Below, one piece after another: positions 1-8,359 of a stretch of DNA of 64,000 nucleotides. Both the position numbers and the translations under genes were made by a program. The stretch lies in the NCBI GenBank assembly GCA_947173495.1, contig CAMWFQ010000018.1:18233-82232 (forward strand). Reading direction: 5' to 3'. Each line of letters begins with the position of its first letter. The stretch's first letter is position 1. The notes under the pieces were generated by a model. That model saw nothing but the letters and a program-made list of their open reading frames with translations, had not been told where the DNA came from and ran no database searches. Source of the DNA: an uncultured Lachnospiraceae bacterium (GTDB lineage: Bacteria > Bacillota > Clostridia > Lachnospirales > Lachnospiraceae).

Positions 1-731
1 CATACATTGCAGGTTCTCTGCTCTGTTCCCATCCTGGTAACGCTGGGCTCCGCCGCCACTTCCCAGTCGGTAGCCACATGCCCCACTGCCGGAATGCTTT
101 CCGTATAAAAATTGCCGCAACTGCAGGTATGCTTCCGAAGCCCTGCCAGAATACAGCTGGCCTCTCGCTCTGTAGACGCCGTATACTGATGAATATGCTG
201 CGCTTCCTTCTCCTCTTCTGAAGAGGAACTTCCATCCTCAAAGAGAATGTTTTCCTGGGCTACAATCTCATCGCAATAGATACACTTCCGCACACGAAGG
301 CCTTCTCTGTCCGCAGAAGGCTTCCTGACAACCTCCCACTCGTCTGCCAGATGTCCCGTAGACATAACATCCACATAATACGTATCCTGACACTCCCGAC
401 AGGTATATTTAATTCTTCCCGCACTGTAACAGGTTGCCTTTTTATCCACTGTCTCCTCATAATCGTGCACATGCGTATCGGAGACCGATGGCTGACTCAA
501 AGGGGCAGGCGTTGCACTGCCTGCATCCGGAGCAACACTCGCCTCGGGAGCTGTTGTTGGTACCTCTGCAGCCTGTGTCGATGCCTCCAACATCTGAGTC
601 TCATTTCCTTTTTCTTCTACCTTTTCCTGAGGACGGATCATCGAATAGCCGATAATGCCTGCTGTCGCCAGAGATGCCGTGACAGCCAGCACAGCCAGGA
701 TTCCCGTCAATACTTTCATGATTCCATTCAT
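1..731 (-). CDS. Secreted cysteine-repeat protein, 3' end off window
   Basis: The reading frame is open from an ATG at 731 to the left edge, so the gene is partial at its C-terminus. A GGAG ribosome site lies 9 bases before the ATG. The N-terminus starts MNGIMKVLTG and continues with a hydrophobic segment (residues about 6-30) that looks like a signal peptide or membrane anchor. A Ser/Thr/Pro/Glu-rich linker follows. Then come at least two repeats of a module with His-x-His near its start, a conserved Ala-Thr/Ser-Cys, a CxxC or CxC pair (YTCREC, RKCIYC, HTCSCG) and a closing Gly-His. Such modules recur in secreted Lachnospiraceae proteins; the paired cysteines suggest metal binding or disulfides, but the function is unknown. 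It may be anchored or longer beyond the window. Confidence 0.75.
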   Translation of the reverse strand, partial: MNGIMKVLTGILAVLAVTASLATAGIIGYSMIRPQEKVEEKGNETQMLEASTQAAEVPTTAPEASVAPDAGSATPAPLSQPSVSDTHVHDYEETVDKKATCYSAGRIKYTCRECQDTYYVDVMSTGHLADEWEVVRKPSADREGLRVRKCIYCDEIVAQENILFEDGSSSSEEEKEAQHIHQYTASTEREASCILAGLRKHTCSCGNFYTESIPAVGHVATDWEVAAEPSVTRMGTEQRTCNV

Positions 732-807
732 TTTTCTTTTCTCCGCAAATTTACTTCAAATTTTCTCTGTCCAGACTCGCCTGTCAAAAGATTTTTCCAT
801 TACTTCT

Positions 808-836
808 AGTATATATTTTTTGCAGATATTTGTAAA
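808..836 (-). promoter_or_regulatory. Sigma-A type promoter for the left-edge gene
   Basis: On the minus strand TTTACA (836-831) and TATACT (813-808) are separated by 17 bases, about 80 bases upstream of the ATG at 731. This matches a housekeeping sigma factor promoter and is the only good candidate between the tRNA and this gene. Confidence 0.5.
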
Positions 837-928
837 CACTCTGTCACTTAGAAAATTACTGGAAATGTAACTAGCTGAAGCGAAAAGAAAAAATAAGAAA
901 TATCGTATCAAAAAAACAAAAAATATGG

Positions 929-957
929 TTGACAAATTAAAAATCCTGCTGTATAGT
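929..957 (+). promoter_or_regulatory. Promoter of tRNA-Gly
   Basis: TTGACA (929-934) and TATAGT (952-957) with a 17-base spacer stand 40 bases before the tRNA 5' end. Near-consensus sigma-A elements. Confidence 0.7.
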
Positions 958-996
958 ATTATTTGTCCGTTGGATATGGATTTCATACTTACAAAT

Positions 997-1069
997 GCGC
1001 GAGTGGCTCAGTTGGTGGAGCGCGACCTTGCCAAGGTCGAGGCCGCGGGTTCGAGTCCCGTCTCGCGCT
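997..1069 (+). tRNA. tRNA-Gly (GCC anticodon)
   Basis: A 73-base cloverleaf: acceptor GCGCGAG pairs with CTCGCGC, a D-arm with GGCTCAGTTGG follows, the anticodon loop is CTTGCCAAG with anticodon GCC, and the T-arm holds GTTCGAGTC. The discriminator base is T, usual for bacterial tRNA-Gly; CCA is not encoded. The 3' part from 1049 lies inside the repeat shared with 25932-26001, so this 3' half was supplied by the incoming mobile element and the tRNA was rebuilt intact. Confidence 0.97.
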
Positions 1070-1118
1070 CTGGTTAAAGTTGCGGAAATGCTGATAAATA
1101 CAGCGTTTCCGCTATTTT
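1049..1118 (+). repeat. attL: 70-bp tRNA-derived direct repeat
   Basis: This segment (T-arm and 3' end of tRNA-Gly, then its terminator hairpin) recurs at 25932-26001 with one difference (T at the left where the right copy has C, in the first arm of the terminator stem). The integrase gene lies directly inside. The two copies define the ends of the integrated element. Confidence 0.92.
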
Positions 1119-1120
1119 TT
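1082..1120 (+). terminator. Terminator of tRNA-Gly
   Basis: A 12-bp stem (GCGGAAATGCTG with CAGCGTTTCCGC, one G-T pair) with loop ATAAATA is followed by six T residues. It lies entirely within the att repeat except for the last two T residues. Confidence 0.85.
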
Positions 1121-1132
1121 GTTTTAAAATTT

Positions 1133-1160
1133 TTGAATCATTTTGAATCACTTTGAATCA
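1133..1160. repeat. Integrase arm-type sites, left
   Basis: Three copies of TTGAATCA begin at 1133, 1143 and 1153, exactly one helical turn apart, immediately inside attL. The third overlaps the integrase stop codon. The same octamer occurs twice inside attR (25855 and 25866). Arm-type binding by the integrase N-terminal domain is inferred. Confidence 0.6.
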
Positions 1161-2369
1161 CACTGGCATTTTGTCCCCTAAAGCATTTGAAATCAGTGAA
1201 TAAGTCGCATCTTCCGTTAATGGATTATATATGTATGACAAGGTTGTGGACAGTTCCGAATGGCCTAACTGCTCTCTGATTGCATCTATAGGTACGCCAG
1301 CCGCATTAAGCCTCGAAGCATAGGTCTTCCGCATCTTGTGGGTGCTCTTTGTTCCTACTCCCTGGCGTTCTGCATACTTTTCCAGGACGTATGCTATCTG
1401 CCGGGCAGTCAGCCGTTCTCCATCCCGCTCAAACAGATAGGTAGAATGCATATCCAGTTTTTCCAATAATTTTTTGGCCTGCGGAACTAATACAACAAAC
1501 CTGTCACGGTTGGTTTTTGTATGTTCAACAACATAGGTTCGGTTGGCCTCCTGATCCCGTACCTCCTCCCTGACCACATGGAGCTGGTTGCCCATAATGT
1601 CCTCCGGCTTTAATGCAACCAATTCACCTACACGCAGTCCAAGAAAAAAATTAAGCCGGACAGCGATATAGACACTGTCATTTGATTCCTGATACATTGT
1701 ATCAAGATAATGGTTTAATACTTCCAGTTCATCCGTATTATACGTCTGAGTATTTCCTGATTTTTTTACCACCTGCTTATACCGTACGGTTATTTTGACA
1801 TCAGATAATGGATTGTCGAAGATATATTTCTTCCGTTTTGCATAGTCAAACATACCTATCAAAATAGTCTTTGCATTCACCCAGGCTTTACGGGTCAGGT
1901 TAAACTCTTTCACAATACGGTTGCACTCCATCTCCAACACAAATGTATCAATTTCTGAAAGTTTCATACAATGCATTTTTGAAGGTTCAAAATATTTTGC
2001 ATAATGCTGCCTGTGCCTTTTTATTGTATTGGTGCTGTTGGTTATTGCTTTTTTGTATTCCAGCCATTCATCAAACAGCCGGTTGAATGTTAAATTGTCA
2101 AGGTTCGCACTTTCTTCATACAGCTTCACAAGCTTGTCCAGCAGTTCTTCCTCTGTTTTTCCCCGAATAAGCTTTCTGGCTTCACTCCCATTTTTAAAAT
2201 AGGTCGTCCAATATTTGTTGTAGGCATTAGCGGGGGTAATCGAATATGCATGAAGCTTCTTTATGTTTGTTCGTTTGCTTGCCATGATGATATCACGCAC
2301 GTTGCACGTATCCAGAATACCACATTGCAGCAGTTCCTGCAACTGCTGCATGCTAACGTTTGATTGCAT
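1158..2369 (-). CDS. int: Tyrosine site-specific integrase
   Basis: A 403-residue tyrosine recombinase. The N-terminal third contains an AP2-like/arm-binding region and a SAM-like core-binding domain (residues about 85-180). The catalytic domain shows the first Arg in GLRVGEL, the HxxR box in HKMRKTYAS, LGHSEL, and the nucleophile Tyr in TLSYIYN near the C-terminus, so all key residues appear present. The ATG at 2369 follows a GGGGG ribosome site at 7 bases. The stop lies 40 bases from attL, the usual placement for element integrases that attack tRNA genes. It should catalyse integration into and excision from tRNA-Gly. No excisionase was recognised with confidence; a small ORF just upstream is a candidate by position only. 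Confidence 0.95.
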   Translation of the reverse strand: MQSNVSMQQLQELLQCGILDTCNVRDIIMASKRTNIKKLHAYSITPANAYNKYWTTYFKNGSEARKLIRGKTEEELLDKLVKLYEESANLDNLTFNRLFDEWLEYKKAITNSTNTIKRHRQHYAKYFEPSKMHCMKLSEIDTFVLEMECNRIVKEFNLTRKAWVNAKTILIGMFDYAKRKKYIFDNPLSDVKITVRYKQVVKKSGNTQTYNTDELEVLNHYLDTMYQESNDSVYIAVRLNFFLGLRVGELVALKPEDIMGNQLHVVREEVRDQEANRTYVVEHTKTNRDRFVVLVPQAKKLLEKLDMHSTYLFERDGERLTARQIAYVLEKYAERQGVGTKSTHKMRKTYASRLNAAGVPIDAIREQLGHSELSTTLSYIYNPLTEDATYSLISNALGDKMPV

Positions 2370-2561
2370 ATGATTACCCCCTTTCTTTAGTTTTAGATAA
2401 TAAATTTTTCACTATTAAATTAATGCTTTGATTTAAACTATAAAAGCGTTTATCTTTTAGACCACCGGGCTGCTTTTGCCCTTGGCCATATTAACATTAT
2501 TCTTTCCTCATCCGTAACATAAGCACCCCGTAGCATAACTGCCTTTCCTGCATCCTTTGCC

Positions 2562-2693
2562 TTAAACATCATTTCCCCAGGGGCCACCAATAGTTCCCAG
2601 AGCCATATATGATTCCTTCGCATTTTGACATTTAAAGGTAATGCGAGACATGATGCCATTAACAGCTATCTGGGTATCCATTTTCATACACAT
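2562..2693 (-). CDS. Small ORF (43 aa), unknown
   Basis: This ORF starts 8 bases after the stop of the next gene upstream and is preceded by AGAGG, so it looks translationally linked. It encodes residues such as RITFKCQNAKESYMALG and then meets a stop. A second frame, 2450-2659, overlaps it and carries a plausible continuation (VTDEERIMLIWPRAKAARW). The two could be halves of one frameshifted small protein of about 80 residues between ORF and integrase, which is where excisionase-type proteins often sit. No family is recognised, and real coding status is uncertain. Confidence 0.35.
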   Translation of the reverse strand: MCMKMDTQIAVNGIMSRITFKCQNAKESYMALGTIGGPWGNDV

Positions 2694-2701
2694 ATTTCCT
2701 C

Positions 2702-3403
2702 TCACTGGAGCATACTTTCTATATTTTTTTCATAAGCAATCTTAGCTTCCTCCCATTCTCCCTGAAGCCAGACAGCCAACAGCAAATCCTCAATTGGCTC
2801 AAAAAGCATATCTCCCACGAGTTCACAGTATGTATATGAAATCTTCCACCTTTCATACGCCACCATGACTCCAGTTCCCTCTTCATATTCCTTATCATTG
2901 CAAAGACCTAGCAGATAAAACTCATCAAGCCGAGCAACTCTAATATTTTTTTCACTACCTTTATCTGTTCCCGTGTATCCCAAGACCAAAATAGCAGTAT
3001 TAGTAGCAGCTTCAATAAAAATCTGGGCATCATATCTGTCCTCTGTTTTAAAATAAACATATGATTCTGCATCCTTAATGCGTATCATGGCGATAGTATT
3101 AGCCAGTTCAAATTTATCGTTCCCAGATTGTATTATTCCCTTGTCAAAACGCACCTCAGTATTTCCCCTTTTAACACGCAGAATATTCCGGTAGATACGT
3201 AAGATACTTTCCTCATCATCCTTATTAGGTATATGGCTGTTATCGAGCATTTCTTTAAAAGCATTATTGTCAAATACTGGAAACTTAAAATCTGCAATAG
3301 CCCCATTAGGATAAAACTGCATACGTGTCTCCTCAAGTCGGTTTTGCTGCCCTAATATCATCTTTATCAATTTTTTTTCTGCTTTAGATAACTTTTTTTT
3401 CAT
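2702..3403 (-). CDS. Unknown protein, paralogue of 7720-8262
   Basis: A 233-residue soluble protein starting MKKKLSKAEKK with a strong AAGGAG site. No family was recognised. The central and C-terminal parts match the product of 7720-8262: FDKGIIQ with FDEGTIQ, ANTIAMI with GNTIVKC, AQIFIEAA with ARIFIGGA, LDEFYLLGLC with LEEVYLLGMC, and a shared GVMVAYERW/GIMVRYSWE segment near the end. The fold appears mixed alpha/beta with an acidic C-terminal helix. Two copies within 5 kb of one element, flanking the ATPase and the DUF6076 gene, suggest a duplicated accessory function such as a defence or immunity component. That is inference from position only. Confidence 0.7.
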   Translation of the reverse strand: MKKKLSKAEKKLIKMILGQQNRLEETRMQFYPNGAIADFKFPVFDNNAFKEMLDNSHIPNKDDEESILRIYRNILRVKRGNTEVRFDKGIIQSGNDKFELANTIAMIRIKDAESYVYFKTEDRYDAQIFIEAATNTAILVLGYTGTDKGSEKNIRVARLDEFYLLGLCNDKEYEEGTGVMVAYERWKISYTYCELVGDMLFEPIEDLLLAVWLQGEWEEAKIAYEKNIESMLQ

Positions 3404-3584
3404 TTTTTCTCCTTCCTTTCGCTTCGCTCAAGACACAAAATGTAATGAAAAGTAGTTTTGTGCTGAGCATTTTTGTGTAATAGTAAATTTAATAGTTAAG
3501 TATCCTGGTATCAATGGATAATGCACCCGTCTGTTAAGCATTGGTATGCTGTCGGTTCCTTTACAAAGGTGGGAATACCGTAAA

Positions 3585-5210
3585 TCAGCTTAAATACCTA
3601 AGCGGAATAACATAAAACCGCATACCGCTCAGGCTGCTGATCTGCTTTGTCCGAGCATCTTTGCCAGTTTCCAAGACACCTTGACTTTCCAATACTTCAG
3701 CAATTTCACCAATATTTGCAGATGGGAAAAAAGCTGCAAGCCTATCGCCTCGTAAGTATAAACGATTATTGTGTCTTAATCCATCATGCCGATTCTTGTC
3801 AAATTGCTTGTCATCGTTGGCAATAGACATCCGGTCATTTTTGTATAACGCCCGAATGCGCTCTAAACAATTTTGAGCCTTTGGAATTTTAGATTCTCCC
3901 TGCCATACTCGTCTGTCTTGCTCCTGTACTAACTTCATAAGCAAATTGCGAAAGGAATCGAGGACATGATTTGCGATATCGGATGATAAAACTTCGTTAT
4001 CGTGACAATACTCCATAAGTATCACACATGCAGTGCATAAAAAGAAATACATTTCCTTCAATCTGGCATGAATACCAAATTCTTTTCCTTGGTAATGACC
4101 TAACCACTCCCTTAGGAATATAACAACTTCTTGATAGTGAGCAATAAACCACCGTATAAAATAATAGTAAAAGGTCGAAACTATAAGAGGATTGTCTTGA
4201 AAATGCTTAAGTTTTCCCCCATCTGGCGGTGTCATTTCGATTGGTAAGAGTCGCGCAGCATCTGACCCTTTTCCGATAATATATTCCCCTGTGAAAATAA
4301 CACCACATTTTGGAGTGTCATTAACAATCCCCTTCCCTATGACTTTTAACGGCATGGTTCCATCACCGACATACCGTGTGATTTCGATAAGCGTTTCCTC
4401 CTGTTCTTTGCGTATCCGATTAGATTCTGCCGGACATAAATCATCCAGAACAATAGTATCGTCAGAAACCTCTGACAGAATCTTCGTAACTGCAGCAATG
4501 CTCGCATTCAGTCTTGGCGGACTTGCAATCCCCTTTCCCCTGTCGTATAATTGGATAAGAAAACTTGAAAATGTAGTCTTCATTGTTCCTGTTTTCCCAT
4601 ATAAGTAAATGCAAAAATTCGGTTTTGCTCCGGCGTCAATATATGCCTGACGCATTAAATAGACAAGCTTATACATCAAAATAATTCTTCCCGGATTGGG
4701 ACTTAAACTAATGAGAGCAAACATTTCAGATAATGCCTGTCCTTCTGATAGGGTCGTATCAATATCCAACCTTTGCATTTTTTGTTGTTGCTTGATTACT
4801 ATTTGAGGCAATCCGCTGGAAGGAGGCGTGATAACCTCCTTCCCAGTGCAGAATACCGCTTCTCCTTCAACGAATGATAAACCCAAATCTGTTAATTCAT
4901 ACACCCTTTCTTGAGGGGCTCCATCCAATTGTGACCTAATTCCATCTGCCAGATAACGCTGAATTTTTGCGTCAGTAAACTCCGGATCAAATTGACACCG
5001 TTCGTCTAACTTCCTCCACTTTACCTGATCAATATTAGACAATTCCACTTCAATTCTTCTTACATCATCATTATCATCAACCATAATTTGAACTTTAATA
5101 ATCTTATTTACGCATACATCTTCATTGTTATGAATTTTGATAACCTTCTCTACACGGGGGTAAAAGTTACAAAGCTTCTTCCCCTTTTTATCCTTTACGT
5201 CATAGCCCAT
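3585..5210 (-). CDS. P-loop ATPase, SF3-helicase/DUF927-like
   Basis: A 541-residue protein. The central region has a Walker A motif YGKTGTMKTT (residues about 205-214) and a Walker B motif TIVLDDLCP some 50 residues later. Sensor-like GVIFTGEY and an arginine-rich AARLLPIEM follow. This order resembles superfamily-3 style and DUF927 ATPases used by plasmids and integrative elements for replication. The C-terminal 130 residues look like a winged-helix domain. The start codon lies inside the upstream small gene (16-base overlap) and lacks a close ribosome site, so translation is probably coupled. A role in element replication or DNA handling is inferred; an ATPase of a defence module is the alternative. 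Confidence 0.7.
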   Translation of the reverse strand: MGYDVKDKKGKKLCNFYPRVEKVIKIHNNEDVCVNKIIKVQIMVDDNDDVRRIEVELSNIDQVKWRKLDERCQFDPEFTDAKIQRYLADGIRSQLDGAPQERVYELTDLGLSFVEGEAVFCTGKEVITPPSSGLPQIVIKQQQKMQRLDIDTTLSEGQALSEMFALISLSPNPGRIILMYKLVYLMRQAYIDAGAKPNFCIYLYGKTGTMKTTFSSFLIQLYDRGKGIASPPRLNASIAAVTKILSEVSDDTIVLDDLCPAESNRIRKEQEETLIEITRYVGDGTMPLKVIGKGIVNDTPKCGVIFTGEYIIGKGSDAARLLPIEMTPPDGGKLKHFQDNPLIVSTFYYYFIRWFIAHYQEVVIFLREWLGHYQGKEFGIHARLKEMYFFLCTACVILMEYCHDNEVLSSDIANHVLDSFRNLLMKLVQEQDRRVWQGESKIPKAQNCLERIRALYKNDRMSIANDDKQFDKNRHDGLRHNNRLYLRGDRLAAFFPSANIGEIAEVLESQGVLETGKDARTKQISSLSGMRFYVIPLRYLS

Positions 5211-5464
5211 GATTTATTTCTCTTTTGCCTCCTACAAGCCTGAAATCTACAAAATGCATTGACAGCCATCGATGCCGTCCGTACAATTAATGCAAACGTG
5301 TTGATCACAGGAGTAACTGCTTCACATATTTCAGTAACCTTGAATTTTAATTTTTCCCACTTTGATTTTGGTGGTTCTGGGATGGGAATTTCACAGGTAT
5401 CTGGAGTGGATTGCGAATTGTCACACCATATGTCAAGTACCTCTGGTTTAATGATTGAGAACAT
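5195..5464 (-). CDS. Small protein with hydrophobic C-terminal segment
   Basis: An 89-residue ORF with an AAAGGAGG ribosome site about 9 bases before its ATG, overlapping the next gene by 16 bases. It has a proline-rich stretch (IPIPEPPKSKW), an amphipathic to hydrophobic stretch (VINTFALIVRTASMAVNAF) that could contact membrane, then a basic tail (RFQACRRQKRNK). No family was recognised. Its coupling to the ATPase suggests they act together. Confidence 0.55.
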   Translation of the reverse strand: MFSIIKPEVLDIWCDNSQSTPDTCEIPIPEPPKSKWEKLKFKVTEICEAVTPVINTFALIVRTASMAVNAFCRFQACRRQKRNKSWAMT

Positions 5465-5802
5465 TGTGATGTTGCCTCCTTTCGATTTTACCTCCTGTTA
5501 ACATTGCTTTTCATTCGCCCGAAAAGTATATTTTCATATTTAAATAATATTAAAAAACATACATATCGAAAACAAATGATTTTTTTAATATGGAGAAGGA
5601 CTTCTAAGTCGTTCTCCACTGATCCTAATGACTTGAACTTAATATCTCACCACAATTGAACTGTTGGCCAACCTTTGTGATATAAAATATTATATACAGA
5701 TTCTCAGAGGATACAATATAACGTGCCCATTTCGTTTGAATACCGAAACATGCCTATTTTTCTTGTTTTGCTGCTTTCAAAAAAATAGAGGAGGATGCCT
5801 TG
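5465..5802. other. Divergent intergenic region with hairpin
   Basis: AT-rich region between divergent genes. A 12-bp imperfect inverted repeat lies at 5592-5617 (GGAGAAGGACTT with AAGTCGTTCTCC). No T-run follows it on either strand, so it is more likely an operator or hairpin than a terminator. No further gene was seen. Confidence 0.45.
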
Positions 5803-7185
5803 ATGTACATAAACGTTAGTGATAAAGGATATGATTGCATTAAAAATAATGCAATTCTGTTTTCCACAGATGAATCTCACTACTATCTATTTGATTACAT
5901 TGCAAAAGATTTGTCGTCTCTGCCTGAATTATTTAAGCAATATGTTTCCAAAAGGTTAGATACCACTACTTTTGAGGAAAAAGAAGACCAGAATAAAATT
6001 GACGAGTTAAATAGTATTAAAGAAATATTAGTATCCGCCCACCCCTATTATGAATATGCCTATAAAGAAGTTATTCTAAATGCTATTGGGAAATATTTTA
6101 ATGAACTATTGGTTTATTCGATTTTCGAAAAAAATTTGCTTTCACTTGACCGTACTTTGGAAAAAAAATGGTACTACTCAAAACTCACCTGTCTTATGCC
6201 TCGTTCTGTAGTACCATATAGCTGTTACCCCACAGGATTTTCTCCGTTAGATTTTTATAATAAATATAAAGATTGGGTTGATTGTCAGGACTATTCACCA
6301 CAATCTAATGATGAAGAGTTAGTCATTTATGCCCCCCATGAAATGCCAGTTGGATTTTCTGAGGAAATCCAACTGCAGAATTGGGCACATGGTTTACTCT
6401 ATTTTTTATTGGATAGGACAGCAGAACATTTGAAAGATTTAACGCTATCCCAACGAATATGGCTTTATGGTAACATATTTCATTCACAGGAGCCCAAAAT
6501 ACAAGTAGTCAGGAATCTCCGGTTTTCCCCCCTTGCTATATATTCAATACTACCGGACAGTAAAAGAAATACGTTTAACGAGCAAAGTACACCTGATTAC
6601 CGTTATAAAATGCAAGAGCTATTCTATGAGTTTTATGTTAATCGGTTTAATGCGAAAGATGGCATTCCTACGAATTTGGTGAAACCTCTTTCTGATGCTA
6701 TTAAATATGTTAAAACTCTTAAAACAGAAACCTTCCATGAGGAATATAAAATTAATAATTTTCAGGATTTATTATCTATAGAAATAATGTTAATGATTCA
6801 GTCCGGTACAAGAATAAGAAGATGCGATAATTGCGGTAAATATTTCGTATCCCTCAAGCGCAATACTAAATATTGCAAACGTAATGGATCTGGCTTATCT
6901 TGCGCTGACGAAATTAGAAGGAAACGCAGCCAAAAAAAGTATGAAGAAAATCCAGAGTATAAATTATATAATCGAGCATATAAGAAAAATTATGCACGAG
7001 TTTCAAGTAAAACCATAACTCAAGATGAGTTTTATTACTGGGATAACATTGCTAAAGCAAAACGTGACCAAGTCATGTCTGGTAAAATAGGTATTTCTGA
7101 TTTTAATGACTGGCTAGACCAGACTAATTCTCTGGGCAGCATCAAAAAATTAAGCAGAGAACATGCGAAATTTAAGGGGCTATAA
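5803..7185 (+). CDS. DUF6076 family protein with Cys-rich zinc-ribbon-like domain
   Basis: A 460-residue protein. The ATG at 5803 follows GAGGAGG at 8 bases and is preferred over the TTG three bases earlier. The first 330 residues are mixed alpha/beta without a recognised motif. Residues about 340-375 form a probable zinc-binding knuckle: RRCDNCGKYF, then YCKR and a further Cys in SGLSCADE. A long basic region (EIRRKRSQKKYEENPEY) follows, and the whole C-terminal half fits the DUF6076 family of clostridial mobile elements. It is one of the few plus-strand genes here and is flanked by long non-coding spacers, so it appears to be an independent accessory unit. The basic zinc-knuckle end suggests nucleic-acid binding; function is unknown. 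Confidence 0.65.
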   Translation: MYINVSDKGYDCIKNNAILFSTDESHYYLFDYIAKDLSSLPELFKQYVSKRLDTTTFEEKEDQNKIDELNSIKEILVSAHPYYEYAYKEVILNAIGKYFNELLVYSIFEKNLLSLDRTLEKKWYYSKLTCLMPRSVVPYSCYPTGFSPLDFYNKYKDWVDCQDYSPQSNDEELVIYAPHEMPVGFSEEIQLQNWAHGLLYFLLDRTAEHLKDLTLSQRIWLYGNIFHSQEPKIQVVRNLRFSPLAIYSILPDSKRNTFNEQSTPDYRYKMQELFYEFYVNRFNAKDGIPTNLVKPLSDAIKYVKTLKTETFHEEYKINNFQDLLSIEIMLMIQSGTRIRRCDNCGKYFVSLKRNTKYCKRNGSGLSCADEIRRKRSQKKYEENPEYKLYNRAYKKNYARVSSKTITQDEFYYWDNIAKAKRDQVMSGKIGISDFNDWLDQTNSLGSIKKLSREHAKFKGL

Positions 7186-7523
7186 TGGATACTCCCACTC
7201 TTTACTTTTTATTCTCCCTCATTCGAAGTGGTATGGATGGTATATACCACCCATACCATCACTATAGTCTTACAGTAAATTCTATACTAATACAGTGAAT
7301 AATAAATTCCTGACATAATAAAATTGGAAAGTTTGATAATATGTCTGCATTTTTCTAAACAACTATAGAAATTCCAAATTCATGGAGGCACCTTATCTCT
7401 GGAAGTATTTCGTTTAGGCATATTGCTTTCCAACTTCTGTCTACTTTGGACACAAGTTCTGTTCTCTACAAATTCGCCTTTTTTCTGCCTCTGCTTATCC
7501 CTCCCGATGGAAATGTTTAATTA
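7186..7523. other. Intergenic region with 30-bp GGTAT palindrome
   Basis: A 338-base spacer after the DUF6076 gene. Its main feature is a near-perfect palindrome at 7229-7258, built as TGGTATGG-A-TGGTAT and its complement, with one mismatched pair. No T-run follows, so it is not a typical terminator. GTGGTAT units also occur at 13207-13252. Apart from this the spacer shows nothing I can support. Confidence 0.55.
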
Positions 7524-7727
7524 CTACCAACTAAATTCATATCTATACATAGCCAAATGATACCATGGCCCTATATTCTCATTTCGCTCTAAAATAAATA
7601 TTGCAAAAATTATGGGAAGTGCTCCAATAGCACCTCCCACAGTTTCTCTGAACCTTATCCCCCCGCCTTTAAAATATAACGCTTTTTCAAAATAGACACA
7701 AGCGTTCTTCCGCATCTCCCTATTCAT
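7524..7727 (-). CDS. Small putative membrane protein
   Basis: A 67-residue ORF whose ATG overlaps the stop of the upstream gene (ATGAATAG), suggesting coupling. It has one hydrophobic stretch (VGGAIGALPIIFAIFILE) flanked by an Arg/Lys-rich N-terminal part and an aromatic C-terminus. No family recognised. It could be the tail of a decayed gene, because the upstream paralogue is itself truncated. Confidence 0.35.
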   Translation of the reverse strand: MNREMRKNACVYFEKALYFKGGGIRFRETVGGAIGALPIIFAIFILERNENIGPWYHLAMYRYEFSW

Positions 7728-8262
7728 TTTTCTTCTTATATTCATCCCATTGTTTTTCCAAATACTCAGATAAAACCAGTTCCTTGATCCGTTGAACATC
7801 GGGTTTTCTGATAATCTTACAACTGCCACTCAATTCCTCCCATGAATATCTGACCATAATCCCTATTTCTTCTTCCACATCTGTCCTATCAGCCTTCTCA
7901 ACCGCTAGGTTAGAATCTTTACCTGTATCATTTTTATCTTCTATCTTACTACACATTCCCAAAAGGTAAACTTCTTCCAAATTGATATCCACACCCTCAC
8001 CATCATCACAATCATCATCGTCTCCGTCGGAAGCATTACTGTCCTTATAACTTTCAAGTAACAGTAAAGCCTCTTTGGGGGCACCCCCGATGAATATTCG
8101 GGCTTTCCATTTATCTCCTGCTTTCATAAAGAAAATATCATCACCGAAAAATTCGTTACAGCACTTAACAATTGTATTGCCCAGCTTGTATTTACTGTCT
8201 GTACATTGTATTGTCCCTTCGTCAAAGTCTATCTCAACATTTCCATTCCTTCCATTTTGCAC
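7720..8262 (-). CDS. Truncated paralogue of the 2702-3403 protein
   Basis: About 180 residues matching the middle and C-terminal parts of the 2702-3403 product (FDEGTIQ, ARIFIGGA, LEEVYLLGMC, GIMVRYSWE, a final KQWDEYKKK). It carries an extra highly acidic insertion (DGDDDDCDDGEG) and a second inserted stretch after KIEDKND. The frame stays open up to an in-frame stop at 8293-8295, and the translated upstream residues (AAVYRINLV) still match the paralogue (RIYRNILRV). The homologous N-terminal 60-70 residues are missing, and no ATG with a ribosome site is present; a GTG at 8262 is the best start. It is probably a 5'-truncated gene copy. Confidence 0.5.
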   Translation of the reverse strand: MQNGRNGNVEIDFDEGTIQCTDSKYKLGNTIVKCCNEFFGDDIFFMKAGDKWKARIFIGGAPKEALLLLESYKDSNASDGDDDDCDDGEGVDINLEEVYLLGMCSKIEDKNDTGKDSNLAVEKADRTDVEEEIGIMVRYSWEELSGSCKIIRKPDVQRIKELVLSEYLEKQWDEYKKKNE

Positions 8263-8359
8263 CAGATTAATTCGGTATACAGCAGCAATTTCTCACTCCC
8301 AGTTCTTTTTTATTGTTGTCAGATTTATAATATATAAATAACTTTTTATTATAATAAAA

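Noticed and set aside
7229..7258. Palindrome as a terminator of the DUF6076 gene
   Set aside because: No T-run follows on either strand, and its unit recurs at 13207-13252, so a binding site is more likely.
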